A stretch of DNA of 64,000 bases from Mariannaea sp. PMI_226 (lineage: Eukaryota; Ascomycota; Sordariomycetes; Hypocreales; Nectriaceae): the NCBI GenBank assembly GCA_024336345.1, contig JANFOG010000001.1, positions 3,100,001 to 3,164,000 of the forward strand, written 5' to 3'. Positions 22,774 to 34,728 of the stretch are shown piece by piece. Numbering within the stretch: position 1 is the first letter of the stretch; each line of letters starts with the position of its first letter. The notes beneath the pieces were generated by a model. It was not told where the DNA came from. It ran no database searches and saw nothing but the letters and a program-made list of their open reading frames with translations. The translations under genes and the position numbers were made by a program.

Positions 22774-24842
22774 CTTGCCGAACTTGTCTGTGATAATAGA
22801 GAGACGAGGTCGCGATGATCCGGCCGTTCGCAGCGGGAGGTGCTTGGAGTAGAAGGGGATGGAGGGAGTAGGGGAGGAAATTTTGGCTGATATCTAAGGT
22901 CCCGCCTCAGAGAAAAGGCGAGCAGAAGTCTGAGAAAAGGGTGTTGTTGGGTGTTTTTTTTTATCGTATTTGATTTCCAAGGAAGAGTGAATAGCGAAGA
23001 AAAGTAGAGATAGCGACAAGTGAGTTTTTTTCCCTCTAGTTTCGTGGAGTTTCGACAGAGGAAGAAATAGGAGCTGATTGGGTTGATAACACAGTATCTA
23101 ACTGAATGTAAATCAACAATGCAATGAAGAATAGGAAATAAGAAAAATTGACAAAAGAAACTGACAAAGGGAAAAAAAGAAAAAGAGAAAAGGAAAAGGA
23201 AAGATGGATTGTGTTGCTTGAGTGGTGGTGTTTACTGGGGAGAGAAGGGAGGGAAGAGATTGATCGATGGTTTGGACACGGCAGATTTATACGAAAATGA
23301 AAGAAAAATATTGAACACACCATTGCAAGAAGCAAATGATACAAACTAAAAATAACACGCAAGTGAATTTAAAATAAACATAAATAATGACTGCTCAGTT
23401 ACCAGAACGGTCAAAGTTAACGCGACCATGAGGCCAGGATTAGACTGGATGGTTCAAATGAAAGCAGCCGCCCAAGAAAACCTCCCATAGGCCAACAACA
23501 TTTGGATGGTTCCCACCATGGACCTGTTTCATCATGACTGGGAAGTCGTCTCGCGCTTCTCAACAAACGCCATGACATGAGGACGATAACAAGTGCTGGG
23601 GAAGGGTACAACTGGATGTATACATTTTGGCTACCAGACTCAAGGTACACACAAGCTGCCTGCGTTCCATCAGCAACAGGCGCGGTGTATCAAGTCGTGG
23701 ATGGATGAGGTTCACCCACCCCTGGATATCGCATCCAATCAGACTCTCGACACCATCTGTGGAACCTGATCTTTTTCCATTCCCGTCTGGTGGAACCCTT
23801 GATTCTCGGCGCTCATTGGCCCGACGCCCTGGTGCCACCATCTCCAGATGACAAGGGTCAGCTTATGGCTCATCTTCATTAGTGGTTTTGATAGCCGCGC
23901 AGATGGAGAGAGACCCGGAGCACAAACTTTCACTTTTCTTTGCGGCTCAGGGGGATTCTGAGGCGTTCCGCAGATCATGGTCCCGGGCAGGGCAACGATT
24001 GGACAGGCGAGCTTCATGGTCACGGTGGTGGGTAGTTGGGACAAGATGAGGCCTTGGTCGCGCGAGCTAGGGGAAAGGTCCCCGGCAGTTGAGTCAAAGT
24101 TTGAAGAGGCGGCCGCAGACTGGGCGAGATTGGAGTGCACTCTTGGGCGAGACCCGATACCTAGCCTTCCAGACATGCATCATCCCAGTTTCCTTTCAGG
24201 TGAGACGAACTTAGAGGTCAATGGGCCCAGATGTTGAACCTGAGGTGTACCTGAGGTGTGCCCTGGTTGGCCCAGCTATCAGGGCTCTTCCCAAACTGAG
24301 CTTGGCCAGGCACGCCATATCTGGTTCATCACAGCCGTGGCCAGTCCAATCCCAATCTAATTTTGAACCCGGGGACATGAACTTGGAGCGGCTCTTCTAT
24401 GTTTAGCAGCATGAACTTGAAAGATCTGATCATCGAACGCATCCCACCCATCTGTTGATCGCACGATTTGGCAGGCTTGATCGACCTATACTTACAGGTT
24501 ATGATCACAGTAACACTGGGCGTCACGCCCATCAATCAATATCATGACTACAGTAACACTAGGTTTCAACAGCACCTGACATGTCTGTTCATTTCGTTTC
24601 ATCAACACGTTTTTTGGTCTTTTGCGCCAGACGCCTATCTAGGATCCCCTATAATTAATATAATAAAAAAAAAACATAGCATGCTAGGCCAACAGCTTTG
24701 GTTATCCACACATTCTCAAGGGCCGTTGGGTGGACCTGCAGAAATCTGATCATCCCCTTCGCGCCCCCATCGAATCGGGCTGTCTCAGGTCTAGGTCGTG
24801 ACCTGCTATATATCGGACATGCAATCTTTTACCAACCCGTGA
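22774..24842. other. intergenic region, leader of MARVEL-like gene and 3' side of epsin gene
   Basis: The part next to the MARVEL-like gene (22780-23360) is pyrimidine-rich on the minus strand, fitting a long leader. From 23400 to 24840 there are overlapping short frames on both strands without recognisable protein character. A perfect small palindrome (GGGCG-TCA-CGCCC) lies near 24518. Confidence 0.5.
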
Positions 24843-26613
24843 CTAACCAAGCAGATCATCCATTGCAGAGCCACCGGTCTTGGGGGTACTGTTGTTGCCG
24901 CTGGCTGCTCCGGCTGGAGCTCCCCAGATGCCAGCACTGCTCTTCTCCTTAGCCAGCTGTCCCAGGGCAGGCCCAGCGGTAGGAGTGCTTGACTTCTTCA
25001 TACCAGCGCTGGCTTTACCCCACAGAGCTCCAAAGGCATCGCCGCCAGCAGCAGCGGGCTGGACTGAAGAGCTGGTGACAGGCTTCATGTTCCCCATGGT
25101 CATGGGGACATTAGATGATGATGATGCCTGCGGAAGTCCTGACAGACCAGAACTGTGGGTCGTACTGGTGTTGGATGCTTGGGCTTGAATTCCACCAAAG
25201 TAGTTGGGACCAGAAGACTGGAAGCCAGCGTTAGGCTGAGCCACAGATTGGGGAGGAGCAGCAGCCGGAATGCTAAAGGCAGAGTAATTGGCACCTGGAG
25301 TTCCCTTTGAGCTGGGTGCCGGAGAGATGGACGAAATGTTGACCATGTGGCTGATATCGGCTTGTTGAGGGGCCGATCTTGGCTGAGGAGCCGCGAACTG
25401 GGCAGTTGATGAGGCCGTTGAAGTCACAGGGGGTATAGCTGTCTGTCCAAAGGCGCTGGAAGATACAGGTGCTTGAGTAGCAGGAGCGGCGGACTGGAAG
25501 TCGTCGAACTCGTCATCATCGTCATTTGCGGGGGCAGAGCTGGCTTGAATGGGGGGTTGAGGTGCGGCTGATGAACCAGGCACGGTGTCATCAAAGGAAA
25601 ATAGGTCAACCTCAGGTTCCTTAGGCTTTGCAGGTTCCGTTGTCTTCTTAACGCCAACTCGCTGCTCTGGGCGCTTGGGAACTCTGGTCGGGGCTGGCCG
25701 TTCACCCTCATCGAACTCATCGTACTCTTCGAATCGGTCGCCACGGCTGCTAGAGTCCTGCCAGTCGTTTGACTGTCCTCCGAAACCGCCACCATCACCG
25801 TAGACGCCGCCAGAGTAACCACCATAGCCAGCCGGCTGACCCCCACTCTCACTACCAAACCCGCCATATCGGCCGGAGCTCCCGCTTGAGAAGCCGCCGC
25901 CGAGACCTCCACCTTCGACGCCAGTGTATTTATTCTTGGTAGCTCGCGCCTTCTTTCTCTCCGCACGAATACGGTCGACGTCGCCGAGAAGCTCGGCAAG
26001 CTCCTTTGCTCGGTTTCGAACATTGATACCCTGATCCTTGCCATTCTGGTCGATAAAATGGAACTGTCGAAGCATTTTGAGTAGTGAAATGTGGCTGCGG
26101 GCGTCGTCGATAACTCGTTCAGAGCCCTGCTTAATAAGAAATTCTAGCAACTGGAGAGCTTTGTAGATCTGACGCCACTCCTCGGCGGACTTCTCTGTGA
26201 AACGACGGTAGATCATGGGCATGATTTCGTTGAGTGTTTGGCTGAATTGCCGGGTCAGTAATCGCCGATGACGCTTCTAATATGTGGTGTATATAAGTGG
26301 CGTACTAGTTGAAGGTGCCGTTGGCAATCTCCTGCATCAAAGTTGAAGATGCTCCCCAAGGTTCGTTATTGGTCGCCTCTCTGACCTGCATGTTGTTAGC
26401 TTGTCATGATGACCCATTGAATCACTCATGAAAAGGATACAAACCTTGGCTTCCATCTCAGTAAAGTTCATTACCGCTGCGCAATCTTGTTAGTTATCCG
26501 CGCGCAACAGAAGAGAGCGCTTGGGTGTTACCATTTTGTGCCTTGCGGAAACCAGCTTTGAGGTCATACAAGGTCAGGTTGGAGACCGTCGACTTCAAGT
26601 CGTTGAAATCCAT
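24843..26613 (-). CDS. ent3: ENTH-domain epsin, Ent3-type clathrin adaptor
   Basis: Phosphoinositide-binding adaptor for clathrin vesicles between trans-Golgi and endosomes. Four exons, 26613-26532, 26476-26445, 26385-26306 and 26241-24843, give 530 residues. The ENTH domain fills about 1-150: MDFNDLKSTVSNLTLYDLKA, the NEPWG motif, IMPMIYRRF, the QLLEFLIKQGSERV helix and RNRAKELAELL. The rest is disordered and Gly/Ser/Gln-rich, with acidic-phenylalanine sorting motifs (DEFDDFQ, EVDLFSFDD) of the kind that bind GGA or AP-1 ear domains and clathrin, and a conserved-looking C-terminal DDLLG. Three introns inside the ENTH region each carry CTAAC-type branch sites or clear acceptors. Ent3 rather than Ent1/2 is preferred because no UIM or C-terminal NPF cluster is visible. 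Confidence 0.92.
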
Positions 26614-26842
26614 GATGACGAAGGATTAAGAAGTGGTAGAGACTGAAATATGTCACGAGCGACTGGGGGGATGAGCAGGCGCGAGAGACCTGTGATGTCG
26701 TTGCGAGGATGTGAGAGTTGGGCTTTCGAAATAGGTACGATACGGTCTAGGTCGCCCCTTTGCGCCAAGATGATCCTGGACACCTGAACTTTCTGGCCAC
26801 AAGGTGACGTGAGCCCAATGCCAGCACGGATCGGATCGAGGA

Positions 26843-26850
26843 TCACGTGA
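26843..26850. promoter_or_regulatory. TCACGTGA palindrome upstream of the epsin gene
   Basis: Perfect E-box type palindrome 230 bp upstream of the Ent3-type start. The same octamer lies upstream of the cyclophilin gene (28364-28371) and CACGTGA lies between the deacetylase and Rpn11 genes (35204-35210). Such sites bind bHLH factors (Cbf1-like) in fungi. Confidence 0.45.
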
Positions 26851-28363
26851 TAATTTGACTTACCCCAAGATTGGGACTGAGCTGACTAAGGCAAATTTCC
26901 TGACTTCGGTAAGGTACCTAGCTCTAAAGGTATGGAGTACGTCCTGGCCTTGGTAGCTCTACCGAAGCCTCCGATTTTTGCCAAAACAACTGAAGTAAGA
27001 TAGGGCGCAGCGATGCAAATTGCAGACCCTGTTCAATTAAGTAGGTGTGGATTGGGGACCTCGACTTATATGTTGCTTGCATTAAAAGTTCATTGCAAAG
27101 CATCTGGTCTATTTTGCTTTGATGGGAAGGAATTCAATTATTTTGTCCTGTAGCCAGCTGTCTGGCGGTAGAAGTTACTGGCGGGTCGGTGCTCGCTCGG
27201 CTGGAGTCAGCTCTGTCAGTACCTGAGACTTCAGGCTCTTAAGCCTTTCCTGGCTGGTTGAAAGCCAGTTGTAACTTGCCAAACTTTTTCTCCCTTCATC
27301 TTGAAGACCAGTCCAAAAGTCCATCAACAGCACGTGTATCAGGGTTTATTATCCCGTGTACTATCTCGTTACTTCGACTCTGTATTTTTCCTTCTTTCCA
27401 GGTGGACTTTTCACTCAAAGGTATGTTCTACGCTCGATCCTTTTGCGTCATCTTTCCACTCGTCATACACACCTCACCGCACTGGGAGTGAGCCGTCTCA
27501 ATGTGGAAGAGAGGGAGCGAGCCACCGCAACAGATGTTTCTCAATGGAAACCGGGCTCGAGGCTGTGTTCACCCAATACCAATTGGCATCCCAAGAAAAG
27601 TCGCTCATGGGAAACTCGGATGAGGCCGGCATTGATTCGGTGCTCCCCATTCAGCCAGCCATCCCTCCAACAAAACGACCTTGGTTGGTCCAACAAAATC
27701 AACCGGGTTTACGGGAGTTTGCCAACCAGCATCCTGCTTCCGCCACGGAGGTCCCACGTCTCTTCAGGGCAAAGAGGGAAAGGAGTGGAGGAAGCGACTG
27801 TCAGAATCCACTGCACAGGGCCGCAGTCCACGATCCCTCCAATGGGCATTGTTGTTGGGACAAAGCCTGCAATGTATTTTCTGCCTCAGGGCCACTCGTC
27901 CTTCTGAGCAAAAAATACAACGAGTACCTATTCTTCCTGAGCTGGGCTGGGGGCTGGGGTGGGCGTGGGCGTGGGCTGAGCATGGGCGTGTGTGTGGTGT
28001 GCGTGGCCCGGCAACTACCTTTCCACCACCCAAGCTTACTCAATGATCCCCCCTGAACCCGAAACGCCCCCTCCCATTGAGCAGCGGACGAGGAAGCACT
28101 GTCTTGCCGAATGGATTGTTGCTTCATGTCGACGACCTGCCTCATCCGTGGCAACAGCCACAGCGGCTGCTCCCAGAAACGCGTGGGAATTGAGCAACAA
28201 TCGGTCGGCTGCCAGTTGGATTTGCTGAACCGTCGTCAGCAAAAAGCTCTTTGAGCTCCCCCATTTGACCCCACCCAGACCACGGTGACCTCATGGCAAA
28301 TGGCAGTGCAGGCACAGCTCAAAGCACCTAAAACTCTCGCCCACCTCCCCCCTCCCTTGCATT

Positions 28364-28371
28364 TCACGTGA
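28364..28371. promoter_or_regulatory. TCACGTGA palindrome upstream of the cyclophilin gene
   Basis: Perfect octamer 98 bp upstream of the first cyclophilin ATG, a typical distance for a core promoter element. Confidence 0.45.
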
Positions 28372-28468
28372 TCTGCACCTTCCTCATCACCCCACTCACC
28401 AGCAGTTCCTCACGGCTTTATTGGCTCAACGGCCCCGCGCTAACATTTGCCCCTCCAGCTTGCTCAAA

Positions 28469-29615
28469 ATGAGACCAACTCTTCTTCGACCCCTCCTACC
28501 CCGCCATACCTCCTACTTTTCTGCTCCGAGATCTTTCTCTCTTCCTCAACTTGTAAACTCTTCAAACACTCTGAACGCTGTCCGATTCTTCTCAGCATCC
28601 ACAATCATGTCTAGCAAGGTGTAAGTTCCTCCTACATTTGAAAGTGTCCTCAATTCGTCTTTCATCCTGCTTTCCTTATCTACCTCTTGCTTCTCTGGCT
28701 CTTGATGACTACAATGACGGTGCTGACAACTGCAAAAGCTACTTCGATATTGAGTGGGAGGGTCCCGTTATGCAGAACGGCCGCCCTACCTCCACCGTTA
28801 AGGGTAAGTAATGTAGCTTCATGAGCTCACTCAACACCATCGAGACAATGCTCAGTCTTGTTCAACAACTGCTTGAATTTGGGCGTCGTTGTCAAGACCG
28901 CATGTTCTGCCCGCAGTTTGCTGCGTGCTTGGCATGAGAAGCTTTACTAGCAACCCTTTGCCAATCACCTCCCATTTCCCCGCCCGCTTTTCCCATTGAA
29001 TTTCAGCTGACATCCATCTTTCTGCGTGCAGCCCAGTCCGGCCGAATTAACTTCAACCTCTTCAATGATGTTGTTCCCAAGACTGCCGAGAACTTCCGAG
29101 CTCTCTGCACTGGCGAGAAGGGCTTCGGTTACAAGGGCTCTTCCTTCCACCGAATTATCCCCGACTTCATGCTTCAGGGTGGTGACTTCACTCGTGGCAA
29201 CGTACGAGCTTCCCTTCCCTACCTGTGCCTATATTTTTGACCAAGAACTTACATTTCTCCTAGGGCACTGGTGGCAAGTCCATCTACGGCGAGAAGTTCG
29301 CTGACGAGAACTTCAACCTGAAGCACGACCGCCCTGGTCTGCTCTCCATGGCCAACGCTGGTCCTAACACGTAAGTCAATTCTTTTCCCAACAGGCGTAC
29401 AATCCGTTGCTAAATTTCAACTTCACAGCAACGGCTCTCAGTTCTTCGTCACCACCGTCGTCACCTCCTGGCTCGACGGCCGCCACGTCGTTTTCGGCGA
29501 GGTTGCCGACGCTCAGTCTCTTGACATTGTTAAGGCTCTTGAGGCCACTGGCTCCCAGGGCGGTACCGTCAAGTACAGCAAGCGCCCTACCATTGTTGAT
29601 TCTGGTGCCCTGTAA
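28469..29615 (+). CDS. cyclophilin peptidyl-prolyl isomerase, mitochondrial/cytosolic
   Basis: Cyclosporin-binding prolyl cis-trans isomerase. Five exons, 28469-28620, 28739-28803, 29032-29201, 29264-29370 and 29429-29615, give 226 residues. The catalytic core is clear: [20 protein letters not shown] with the active-site Arg and Gln, [14 protein letters not shown], and the Trp-containing [14 protein letters not shown] that contacts cyclosporin. The first 46 residues are Arg/Ser/Leu-rich with no acid residue ([20 protein letters not shown]), a mitochondrial presequence; a second in-frame ATG at 28607 ([13 protein letters not shown]) would yield the cytosolic form. In Neurospora one cyclophilin gene is known to make both forms this way. 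An upstream in-frame ATG at 28421 exists but has no conserved look. Confidence 0.95.
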
Positions 29616-30175
29616 ACGTTTGACGAGCTTGGGCACTGGATGATTTGGGATTTTGATCAGAAAATGACATACTTATGACCTCAATGAGGACTAGCAACCG
29701 TGATCGGTGATTCAAAAGCTGGCTTATGTGCTAGCTACTGAACAATGTCAACCCATTCAAATTCTTGCATTTTACATTGCAATTGCTCCTGATTTTCGTG
29801 TCTGATTGTGTCCACTTTGACATGCCCTCTCATTTGGTTGTAATATGTGTATGAGGTACAAGTTCTAACTAAAGAGTCCTGTCATGAACAAGGACACATG
29901 GAAAGCTTGGCCGCTATAAGATAGATCCTTGTCAATCGGCCAAGCTTAGATGCCATGCTGGATGACCGAGCAGGCCATTTTGATTTTTTTTTCTATACCC
30001 GCGCGCCGTTGCTATGCCCCAATGAAAAAAAAAAAAGAGAACCCATGATCCAAGAAAAACTCCACCTTCCACCGAATATACATTGGTTTCAGCAGTGAAT
30101 GGAGGTCACTGCTACACGATCCTTTCCAACCTGGCCTTGTCTGCTGGGATGACATTGAAATTCCATGCGTAGTAT
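29616..30175. other. convergent 3' region with inverted repeat
   Basis: Between the 3' ends of the cyclophilin (+) and RPC6 (-) genes. Holds an 11-bp perfect inverted repeat (29903-29947) and A-rich and T-rich runs near 29988 and 30026. Confidence 0.6.
29903..29947. repeat. 11-bp inverted repeat, possible hairpin
   Basis: Arms AAGCTTGGCCG (29903-29913) and CGGCCAAGCTT (29937-29947) are perfect complements with a 23-base loop. It lies about 290 bp beyond the cyclophilin stop. Each arm also contains a HindIII-type palindrome. Could fold in a 3' UTR or read-through RNA. Confidence 0.7.
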
Positions 30176-31394
30176 TTAATCATCGCTTAACCATTTCTTG
30201 AAATATTCGCAATTGCTTGGGCCAACAGGTCCGCCCTCTTCGCAGAGCTCGAAGACGGGGCAGCGACCGCAGGGGGCTTCGGTAAAGGAGCTTTCATATG
30301 GTGCCGGCCCGCCTTCACGGCCTGTCGGATCATCACGGCCTGCCCAGCTCTCGAGTGATTGCTTGGCAATGCGGCAAACTCTGAAGCCGACCTTGCCCGC
30401 AACCTTGACTGGCTCGATCAAATTATCCCAGACCAACACATCAATGAGCTTCTTCACATCCATCTCGGAGAGAATGGTGTTGTGGGTAATGCCGCTCGTG
30501 GAGAGGAGACGGGCAATGTCGCGGACAGTCGGGTAGCCAGTGTATCCAGCAGGCAGGGGCAAGAGCGCGTCTCGTTTCGGAGTGGCGGTGCTAGAGGTCT
30601 TGACTGCTTTAGAGGGAGGCTCTTCCATCTGACTCGCATCTCGCTTCTTGCCCTTGTCCAAGGTTCCCTTTACGATACCCTTTTTCGGAGTCTGCGTGCG
30701 AGTCGCACCGCCTCCATGGGTACTGTGATAGCTGCTCTGGCGCTTGATGAAGTCGAAAACAACCCTCTGCAGATCCTCAATGAAGGCCTCATCAAGGTTC
30801 TGGTCAGTGTACCATGGCCCTCCAGTGGCGCGATCGCTTGGCCGAATAGAGGCCTTGATATACATCTTCTTATTGGGGTGTTCGACATTCTTGAAGGGGG
30901 CAATAAGGCCTTTGGTCTGGAGCTGCTTCAGGGCGTTCTTGAGGACGGAATCGTGCATGTTCAGGCGTTTCTGCAGAGTTTGGGACCAGATACCATCGCC
31001 ACCGGAGTCGTCGATGAGAGAGTATACCATGACTTGTTCATCAGTCGAGCATTGCTTGTATCTGAAGATCCAATTGTTAACCAAGAGTTACGAGAGGGTG
31101 TCTTGCGACGGGGTTGCGCGCAACATACTTGTGCGCCTCCTGTGCGTCTCGCCACTTCCACAAGACCTGACCAGAGGCCTCGCGCATGGTAATGAACAAC
31201 TTGTCATCGCTGAGGGACTGTACAACGCGGGCAAGTAGCATCAGGTCGCGGTTCGGAATGACATCGAGGCGAAGAAGGTCCTCCTGGGAGAACATGTCGA
31301 CGCCGGAGTCGCGGCAACGATCGTAGAGGGCATCCTTCCAGACCTGCAGTTTGGCAGAAGGGCCTTCGCCTTCCACGGGGGCTGGAGTCGGCAT
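30176..31394 (-). CDS. RNA polymerase III subunit RPC6 (Rpc34)
   Basis: Subunit of the Pol III RPC82/34/31 subcomplex that contacts TFIIIB and opens the promoter. Two exons, 31394-31129 and 31061-30176, give 383 residues. Winged-helix WH1 and WH2 occupy about 15-165 (RCRDSGVDMFSQEDLL; DDSGGDGIWSQTLQKRLNMH; the NKKMYIK strand), followed by a linker rich in Lys and Ser, WH3 (about 250-320, TVRDIARLLSTSGITHNTIL) and a C-terminal cysteine group: CGRCPVF, then LCEEGGPVGP, then SNCEYF. These four cysteines match the Fe-S cluster site known in the human orthologue RPC39 and its relatives. Donor GTATGT and the phase fit. Confidence 0.94.
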
Positions 31395-32574
31395 GTTGTG
31401 TAGTTGAGAAAAGAGGAGAAGCTATATGGCGATTTCGGTTGGAAAAGTTTCTTTTTTGCGAAGAGGGAATCGCTATAATGCGATCAAGAAGGTGGCGGGG
31501 GATGGAGGGGGAGTGAGTCAAGCCGGGGGAGACCAAAGTAGCGATTGGGGACGTCACAGGCTAGCGAGAGCCGCTGGAAGAAGCCAATATGGGAATGAAG
31601 TTGAGGCTACATTTACGAGAGGCGGTTTGGATGGAATAGGAGCATGGAGGCTGGTTTGGGGGGCAATGGAAGAATAGTCGACGAAGCGAAGAATGGGAGT
31701 GTAGAAGTGATGCTGTCTGCGAGAGCCAGTATGGTAGTTAATTTATTTTTTTGATCCCCGCAAGGCCAACCTAAAGAGTAAAGGTCAGCTTCCCACTTGG
31801 GTTCCAGCCTGGACCGAGTTAGCCATCTTGGGAGGCAGTGATTGGTCCGGATGAAGTTCGGAGTTGAGCCTCAAGCATCAACTGTGCTAATGTGCGCTAC
31901 ATGTGCCTTACCTTACAAGGTACTTACTTACATTGGCACTGCAATCGAGATGTTATGGTAGAATGTCTTTAGCAATGTAATCTGTACATATGCAAACAGC
32001 TAGGATTGAGATGAAATGCGGGGTGAGTGGTGGTAACTTTATAGGCAGGAAATATGAGAGCAGCACTTTAACAAACACCAGTACCAGCAACATGGAACAT
32101 AATCAGAACACATTCCCTCAAGTTGACTGCTACTCATGGGCGATTCACCAGTGCTTTCTTTCCCTTCCACGCTATGCTGCACACTGTACACAAGCTGTCA
32201 AACTAGACGATACATTTGCTTTTTTTTTTCTTGTAAATCTAATGATATTCCATACCTACGCTGTGATTGAAACTTCAAAATATTATATGTCCTGTACTCA
32301 GGGCCACATGAATCCCTTTCGAGCGCAAGTTCTGAGCCGCGCCCTCTCTGCAGATAATAATCCATTTGCTTTCCGCAACTGACAGTAACCCCTACGCCTG
32401 GAACGCCTCAGGCCGCCTGTTGCCAACACTATAGATACATGATGTTCAGGTCGGAATCCCTTAGAGCTCGATACCCAAGTCTCTAAAAATCAACACAAGA
32501 ATTGGGGAAATGCCATACTGACCACCCCTCAGTCGTCATGAATCCCCCGCAGATCAAAACAATCCCCAACCCGC
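31395..32574. other. intergenic region
   Basis: Promoter side of RPC6 (left) and 3' side of the deacetylase gene (right). Several short frames without protein character; no repeats or RNA genes recognised. Confidence 0.5.
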
Positions 32575-34728
32575 CTAGGGGTTGGGGCTCTTGGTCTTCT
32601 CCTTGGTCTCTTCCGGCTTGTCCTTCTCAACATCAACCTCCATGGCATCGGGCTCACTCTCTTTGGGCTTTTCTTCTGTCGTCTCAGAGGGCTTCTCAGC
32701 ATCATCCTTGCTCACCTTGGACTCTGGTGTGGGCTCCTTTGCGGGTGCTTCAGGGCTGGCCTCCTTGACGGCCGGGGCTTCCACTTCGGCAGGCTTTTCG
32801 GCTGGTGGCTTCTCGGGAGCTGCTTCAGGCTCGACCTCCTCCTCCTTAATGGTGGTCGTGTCGTCCGCGGTGGTTGAGTCGGCCATTCCAACGTCACCGT
32901 CACCATCAACCTTAGGCTTCTCGGCTTCCTTGGGAGACTCCTCTGGTTTTGCGGCCTCTTTCACCTCAGGCTGCTGCTGCTCCTTCTCTACTGATTCCTG
33001 AGCGGAAATATCCTCAATGGTATCGTCGTTGATATCGTGCACATCTTCTGTTGGCTCCTCGGCAGAGGTACCATTCGTAGCAGGTGCTGGGGATGTGTCA
33101 CCACTGTCAACCTCCATTTCGCTCTTGCGGAAATCGGTAAAAGTGCGTTTCTTTTCCTTGGGTCTCGTGGCACCATTGTTTCGAGCCATCTCGTCGTCAT
33201 CGCTGGGGTCAAATTCGGCTTCATGTTCGACGCGTTTCTCCCATCGGCGTTGTGTCATTCGTACATCTTTATTTTCGTCCTCATCAAGGTCGTCGAGTTC
33301 GGCCTCTTCCTCATCCGTCATACCTCCAAAGGGCTTTCGGGGGACATCCTGCATCTGAACGGATGGGGCGGGTCCGGTTTGTCGAAGGTTGTCGATGACG
33401 GCCGCAGTGATCTTGTCAAGATATTCTCGGCTATTCGAGTTCTCCATGTTCGAGGAACGGACGTTCAACTCGAAGTCAGGAGCATAGTACTGATGATGGT
33501 TAGCATGGGCCTCGAATTCGTGTTTGATTGTGTGTATAGCAAACCTCGTAATATTCGTTGTATGGAAGTGTACGCTCCATTTCCTGCCCAACAAGCACAC
33601 CCGTCTCGAAAGCCCAAGTGCGAGCCACGTTTCTCATGGTATAACCACCACCTCCAAGAACCAGAGTCGGAAGATTGAAGCTTTTGACGAAGTTTACGCA
33701 GTTAGCATGGCCGTCCATGCTGAGGTTGAAGCAGCCTAATCGATCGCCTGACAGACTGTCTCCGCCACACTGCAGAACGACTGCTTCTGGCTGGAAATAC
33801 TTCATGACATTCTCAATTACGGGTTCGAAGATCGACTTATACGTTTGGTCGGTGATACCGTCGCGGAGAGGGAAGTTGACCGCGTAATTCTTGCCCTGGC
33901 CGATACCGGTATCTCGAAGCTCGCCAGTTCCGGGGAAGTACTCGCCGTACTTGTGGAAAGACACGGTCATGACACGATCAGTAGTGTAGAAGGCTTCCTC
34001 GACACCGTCGCCGTGGTGCACGTCAATGTCAATGTAAAGGACTCGTTTTTTGAATCGTAGGAGCTCGAGGATACCCAGAACAATATCTAAAGTTTCATTA
34101 GACCCGCGGGAAGAATGCGATTTACTCAGGGCACGCACCATTGACATAGCAGAAGCCACTTGCTTCGCACTTCTTAGCGTGGTGAAGGCCACCAGCCCAG
34201 TTGATAGCGATGTCGCACTTCTCTCGGTTCAGACGAGCAGCACCTTCCATACTGCCACCGGCACTAATGCCGCAAAATTCGAAAAGCCCATCAAAAACAG
34301 GACAGTCATCTCCGACGTTGTATTTGCCCTGCTCGCGCATGAAGCTATCCATGTTGTCTGGTGTGACCTTTTGCAGGAAGTCGATGTAATCGTCCGTGTG
34401 AAACTGGGTCATTTCACCTCTGGTCGCGGGTTTCGCTCGCTGTTTGGCATTTGCCGTTTAGCAAATAGAGGGAATCAGGGACGCCAGAGCCATGTTCAAG
34501 TCGAGGCGCCAGCTCGGAGCAGGTAAGGAGACTCACGTAAATTTCCATTTTCTGGTAGAGATTGTACTGCATAATCAAACTATGCGCCAGACGGATGCGA
34601 TGAGGCTTCATGGGATGCCCAGTAACATAGGCATAGTTTCCGATATCAGAATCGTAGAAATAGGCGACTTTTTTAGGCGAAGAGCCATTGAGGGCCGTGG
34701 AGCCGAGATTCACCGTGATGTCTCCCAT
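32575..34728 (-). CDS. rpd3: class I histone deacetylase, Rpd3/RpdA type
   Basis: Zinc-dependent lysine deacetylase, catalytic subunit of Sin3-type co-repressor complexes in the nucleus. Four exons, 34728-34537, 34439-34139, 34086-33545 and 33489-32575, give 649 residues. Core motifs are intact: [20 protein letters not shown] (active-site His pair), [16 protein letters not shown] (zinc Asp and His), [18 protein letters not shown], and [12 protein letters not shown] (catalytic Tyr). After about residue 390 comes a 260-residue tail: a conserved acidic segment ([32 protein letters not shown]) then Glu/Lys/Pro/Ala-rich low complexity. Such C-terminal extensions are characteristic of filamentous-fungal RpdA and part of the tail is essential in Aspergillus. 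Transcribed divergently from Rpn11. Confidence 0.96.

Larger units (their letters stand above)
26614..28468. other. divergent intergenic region between epsin and cyclophilin genes
   Basis: Contains promoters of both genes, including two TCACGTGA sites. Positions 27301-28056 are unusually free of stops in all three plus-strand frames, but the translations show no domain and no preferred frame, so no gene is called. Confidence 0.5.

Noticed and set aside
24515..24530. GGGCGTCACGCCC palindrome
   Set aside because: Short, single copy, and not near a start codon; no reason to assign a function.
30359..31238. Long plus-strand frames across the RPC6 gene
   Set aside because: Antisense shadows of the RPC6 coding exons.
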